Source: an uncultured Lachnospiraceae bacterium
Lineage (GTDB): Bacteria; Bacillota; Clostridia; Lachnospirales; Lachnospiraceae
Length of the DNA stretch: 6,883 bases
Assembly (NCBI GenBank): GCA_947068385.1
Contig: CAMTBF010000199.1
Location: forward strand, 1 to 6,883
Direction of reading: 5' to 3'
Position numbers and translations under genes: made by a program. Below the pieces are notes generated by a model. It did not search any database, had not been told where the DNA came from, and saw nothing but the letters and a program-made list of their open reading frames with translations. Of the stretch, positions 5,717 to 6,883 are shown piece after piece; the first letter of the stretch is position 1, and every line of letters begins with the position of its first letter.

Positions 5717-5923
5717 TTGGACAGGGGGACAGACGGCATGAGCGTTGGGAACCGGAAGAAGGGCGGACGCGCCGGGGACGGCAAGCGCCCCGGCGGATAC
5801 GGATGGCTCCTTGGCCTGCTGGCCGGGGCGGCGTTCTTCGGCATAGGCGCGGCCCAGGGGGAGCTGCAGGTCATCTGGCAGAAGGCCGTGATGATCTGCA
5901 TGGAGTGCATCGGGATAGGGTAG
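5717..5923 (+). CDS. CD1871A-family CXXC motif-containing small membrane protein
   Basis: This 68-residue protein has a basic, glycine-rich N-terminus (12-26), one hydrophobic helix (28-46) and a short C-terminal segment ending in ICMECIGIG, with Cys61 and Cys64 as a CXXC pair. The ending matches what I recall of the CD1871A family named after a C. difficile protein. By the positive-inside rule the N-terminus is cytoplasmic and the cysteine pair lies at the outer face, on the same side as the TlpA-like lipoprotein. The start is probably TTG 5717, because AGGAGG (5704-5709) lies 7 nt before it; ATG 5738 has only a GGGGG run 10 nt upstream and would give 61 residues. The gene follows the lipoprotein gene by 25 nt and its stop codon is one base before the next start. 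A role as a thiol relay is inferred; no activity is known to me. Confidence 0.8.
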   Translation: MDRGTDGMSVGNRKKGGRAGDGKRPGGYGWLLGLLAGAAFFGIGAAQGELQVIWQKAVMICMECIGIG

Positions 5924-5924
5924 G

Positions 5925-6755
5925 ATGATGAAGAGGATCAGGACGATCGTACAGATCGCTTTTACCATTTTTACGAACGGATACGCCTATGGCTTCCTGA
6001 ACGGGAAGATATACCAGGGGGCGCTGAAATATGCCTGCGTTCCGGGGCTGAACTGCTATTCCTGCCCCGGCGCGGTGGCCTCCTGTCCGCTGGGGGCGCT
6101 GCAGGCTCTGCTGAACCGGAGGGGCTTCCAGGTGCCTTTTGCCATGCTGGGCTTCTTCTTCCTCCTCGGGAGCGTCTTCGGGCGGTTCATCTGCGGGTGG
6201 CTGTGCCCCTTCGGGCTGGTGCAGGATCTTCTGCACAGGATCCCCCTCTTCCGCAAGCGCAAGAGGCTGCCCTTCCACCATATCCTGAAATACGGCAAAT
6301 ATGTGGTGCTGGTCAGCCTGGTGGGCATCGGCTCCCTGTTCCTGTTCGGAGGCTTTGCCAAGGTGCCTGCCTTCTGCAAGTACCTGTGCCCCTCCGGCAC
6401 CTTTTTCGGGGCGCTGCCCCTGATGGCCTCCAATGAGGCCCTGCGGGGCCAGGCGGGAGGGCTGTTCTTCTGGAAGCTGGGGGTGCTGCTGATATTGCTG
6501 CTCCTGTCCGTGAAGGTCTATCGGCCCTTCTGCCAGTACCTGTGCCCCTTGGGAGCCATCTACGGCTGGTTCAACCGCTTCAGCCTGGTGCAGGTGCACT
6601 GGGAGAGGGAGCGCTGCACCTCCTGCATGGCCTGCCAGAGGGCCTGTCCGGTAGATCTGGCGCCGGAGGAGATCTCCCGCTCGCCGGAATGCATCCGCTG
6701 CGGGAAGTGCGCGGCGGCCTGCCCGGCGGAATGCCTGCATTTTCGCAGGCGCTGA
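5925..6755 (+). CDS. 4Fe-4S membrane protein, NapH/CcoG-like polyferredoxin
   Basis: The 276-residue integral membrane protein probably carries electrons across or to the membrane. A first helix (about 5-26) is followed by a cysteine cluster in CVPGLNCYSCPGAVASCP (38, 44, 47, 54). Helices lie at about 70-90, 122-143 and 180-197. After them come three paired motifs: CGWLCPFG (90, 94), CKYLCPSG (151, 155) and CQYLCPLG (203, 207), the repeated CxxxCP type of NapH/CcoG/YccM proteins. The C-terminus holds two bacterial ferredoxin motifs, CTSCMACQRACP (231-241) and CIRCGKCAAACP (256-266), each able to bind a 4Fe-4S cluster. The gene starts one base after the CXXC miniprotein gene, with tandem ATGs at 5925 and 5928, indicating coupled translation. 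Cytoplasmic placement of the ferredoxin domain is inferred. No periplasmic nitrate reductase genes accompany it, so NapH function is unlikely. Confidence 0.9.
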   Translation: MMKRIRTIVQIAFTIFTNGYAYGFLNGKIYQGALKYACVPGLNCYSCPGAVASCPLGALQALLNRRGFQVPFAMLGFFFLLGSVFGRFICGWLCPFGLVQDLLHRIPLFRKRKRLPFHHILKYGKYVVLVSLVGIGSLFLFGGFAKVPAFCKYLCPSGTFFGALPLMASNEALRGQAGGLFFWKLGVLLILLLLSVKVYRPFCQYLCPLGAIYGWFNRFSLVQVHWERERCTSCMACQRACPVDLAPEEISRSPECIRCGKCAAACPAECLHFRRR

Positions 6756-6816
6756 GGCCGCGCCATGGCGGGGATCGGAATTTCGTGCTCCACAGCATAA
6801 CGTGGCGATTTTCCGG
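6733..6816 (+). other. Cluster of inverted repeats at the end of the redox cluster
   Basis: GCCTGC (6733-6738) and GCAGGC (6745-6750) form a 6-bp hairpin in the last codons of the iron-sulfur gene. CGCCATGGCG (6761-6770) is a perfect 10-bp palindrome. CGGAA (6776-6780), TCG (6783-6785) and CCAC (6790-6793) pair with GTGG (6802-6805), CGA (6806-6808) and TTCCG (6811-6815), a broken stem with an 8-nt loop. None is followed by a clear T-tract. Together they probably mark the end of the transcription unit, but I cannot point to one terminator. Confidence 0.35.
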
Positions 6817-6817
6817 C

Positions 6818-6846
6818 TTTACATTAAGCAAATGGAATGTTATAAT
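6818..6846 (+). promoter_or_regulatory. Near-consensus extended -10 promoter for the gene at the right edge
   Basis: TTTACA (6818-6823) and TATAAT (6841-6846) are separated by 17 bp, and TG at 6838-6839 gives an extended -10 element. Transcription would start near 6853, leaving a leader of about 20 nt. The match is good enough to predict strong constitutive expression. Confidence 0.8.
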
Positions 6847-6871
6847 CAATACAAAAAGCGAGGGAACCAGA

Positions 6872-6883
6872 ATGGATGTAAAA
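6872..6883 (+). CDS. Start of a gene cut by the window edge
   Basis: ATG at 6872 begins Met-Asp-Val-Lys before the window ends. GAGGG (6860-6864) lies 7 nt upstream and a strong promoter lies just before that, so this is very probably a real start. Four codons do not allow any product call. Confidence 0.65.

Noticed and set aside
4618..5910. Long minus-strand open frame of 430 codons, and another at 5871-6740
   Set aside because: Both lie opposite well-supported genes with clear motifs. Long antisense frames are expected in GC-rich coding DNA, and these encode low-complexity Pro/Gln/Arg-rich peptides without domains.
6816..6823. A CTTTAC word near the right-edge promoter as another regulator site
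   Set aside because: It is a single copy and forms part of the TTTACA -35 box, without a second phased repeat.
1..6883. CRISPR arrays, tRNA or rRNA genes, insertion sequences, known riboswitches
   Set aside because: Reading through both strands I found no spaced identical repeats of CRISPR size, no tRNA cloverleaf, no transposase motifs and no recognisable riboswitch core.

Overview
The window looks like chromosomal DNA from a GC-rich member of the Firmicutes, most likely class Clostridia and family Lachnospiraceae. The reasons are strong AGGAGG-type ribosome binding sites, sigma-A type promoters (TTGACT-N17-TATAAT and TTTACA-N17-TATAAT), a lantibiotic/bacitracin-type ABC transporter wired to a two-component system, and a CD1871A-family CXXC miniprotein, a family I know from clostridia. 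The assignment rests on gene families, not on a database search. All recognised genes lie on the + strand.

Region 1 (about 1-660) is an AT-rich island. It holds a ToxN/AbiQ-family endoribonuclease toxin gene (60-608) preceded by three purine-rich 15-nt units and followed by a hairpin. Its base composition and codon use differ sharply from everything downstream, which suggests horizontal transfer. The RNA antitoxin expected for a type III toxin-antitoxin system is not visible and should lie left of position 1.

Region 2 (about 700-4224) is a signalling and transport module: OmpR-type response regulator, then a 161-bp gap carrying four CTTTAC direct repeats at 11-12 bp spacing (the probable operator), then ABC ATPase, ABC-2 permease and a small one-helix histidine kinase. 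The order resembles peptide-antibiotic sensing and resistance modules. The kinase probably senses a membrane-active compound or the transporter's state, the regulator binds the repeats, and the transporter is induced.

Region 3 (4328-4861) is a single O6-methylguanine-DNA methyltransferase gene (ogt type), followed by a strong hairpin at 4890-4934.

Region 4 (4936-6755) has its own good promoter directly after that hairpin. It encodes a compact envelope redox cluster: a TlpA/ResA-like thioredoxin-fold lipoprotein with a CNPC motif, a 68-residue single-helix protein ending in a C-M-E-C motif, and a polytopic membrane protein with NapH/CcoG-like cysteine motifs and two 4Fe-4S ferredoxin motifs. 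The last two genes are one base apart. I infer that electrons pass from the cytosol through the iron-sulfur protein and the CXXC miniprotein to the lipoprotein outside. No CcdA or DsbD is seen in the window, so this may be an alternative transmembrane thiol-reduction route. It is the best candidate here for a poorly described system.

The right end (6818-6883) has a near-consensus extended -10 promoter and the first four codons of another gene.
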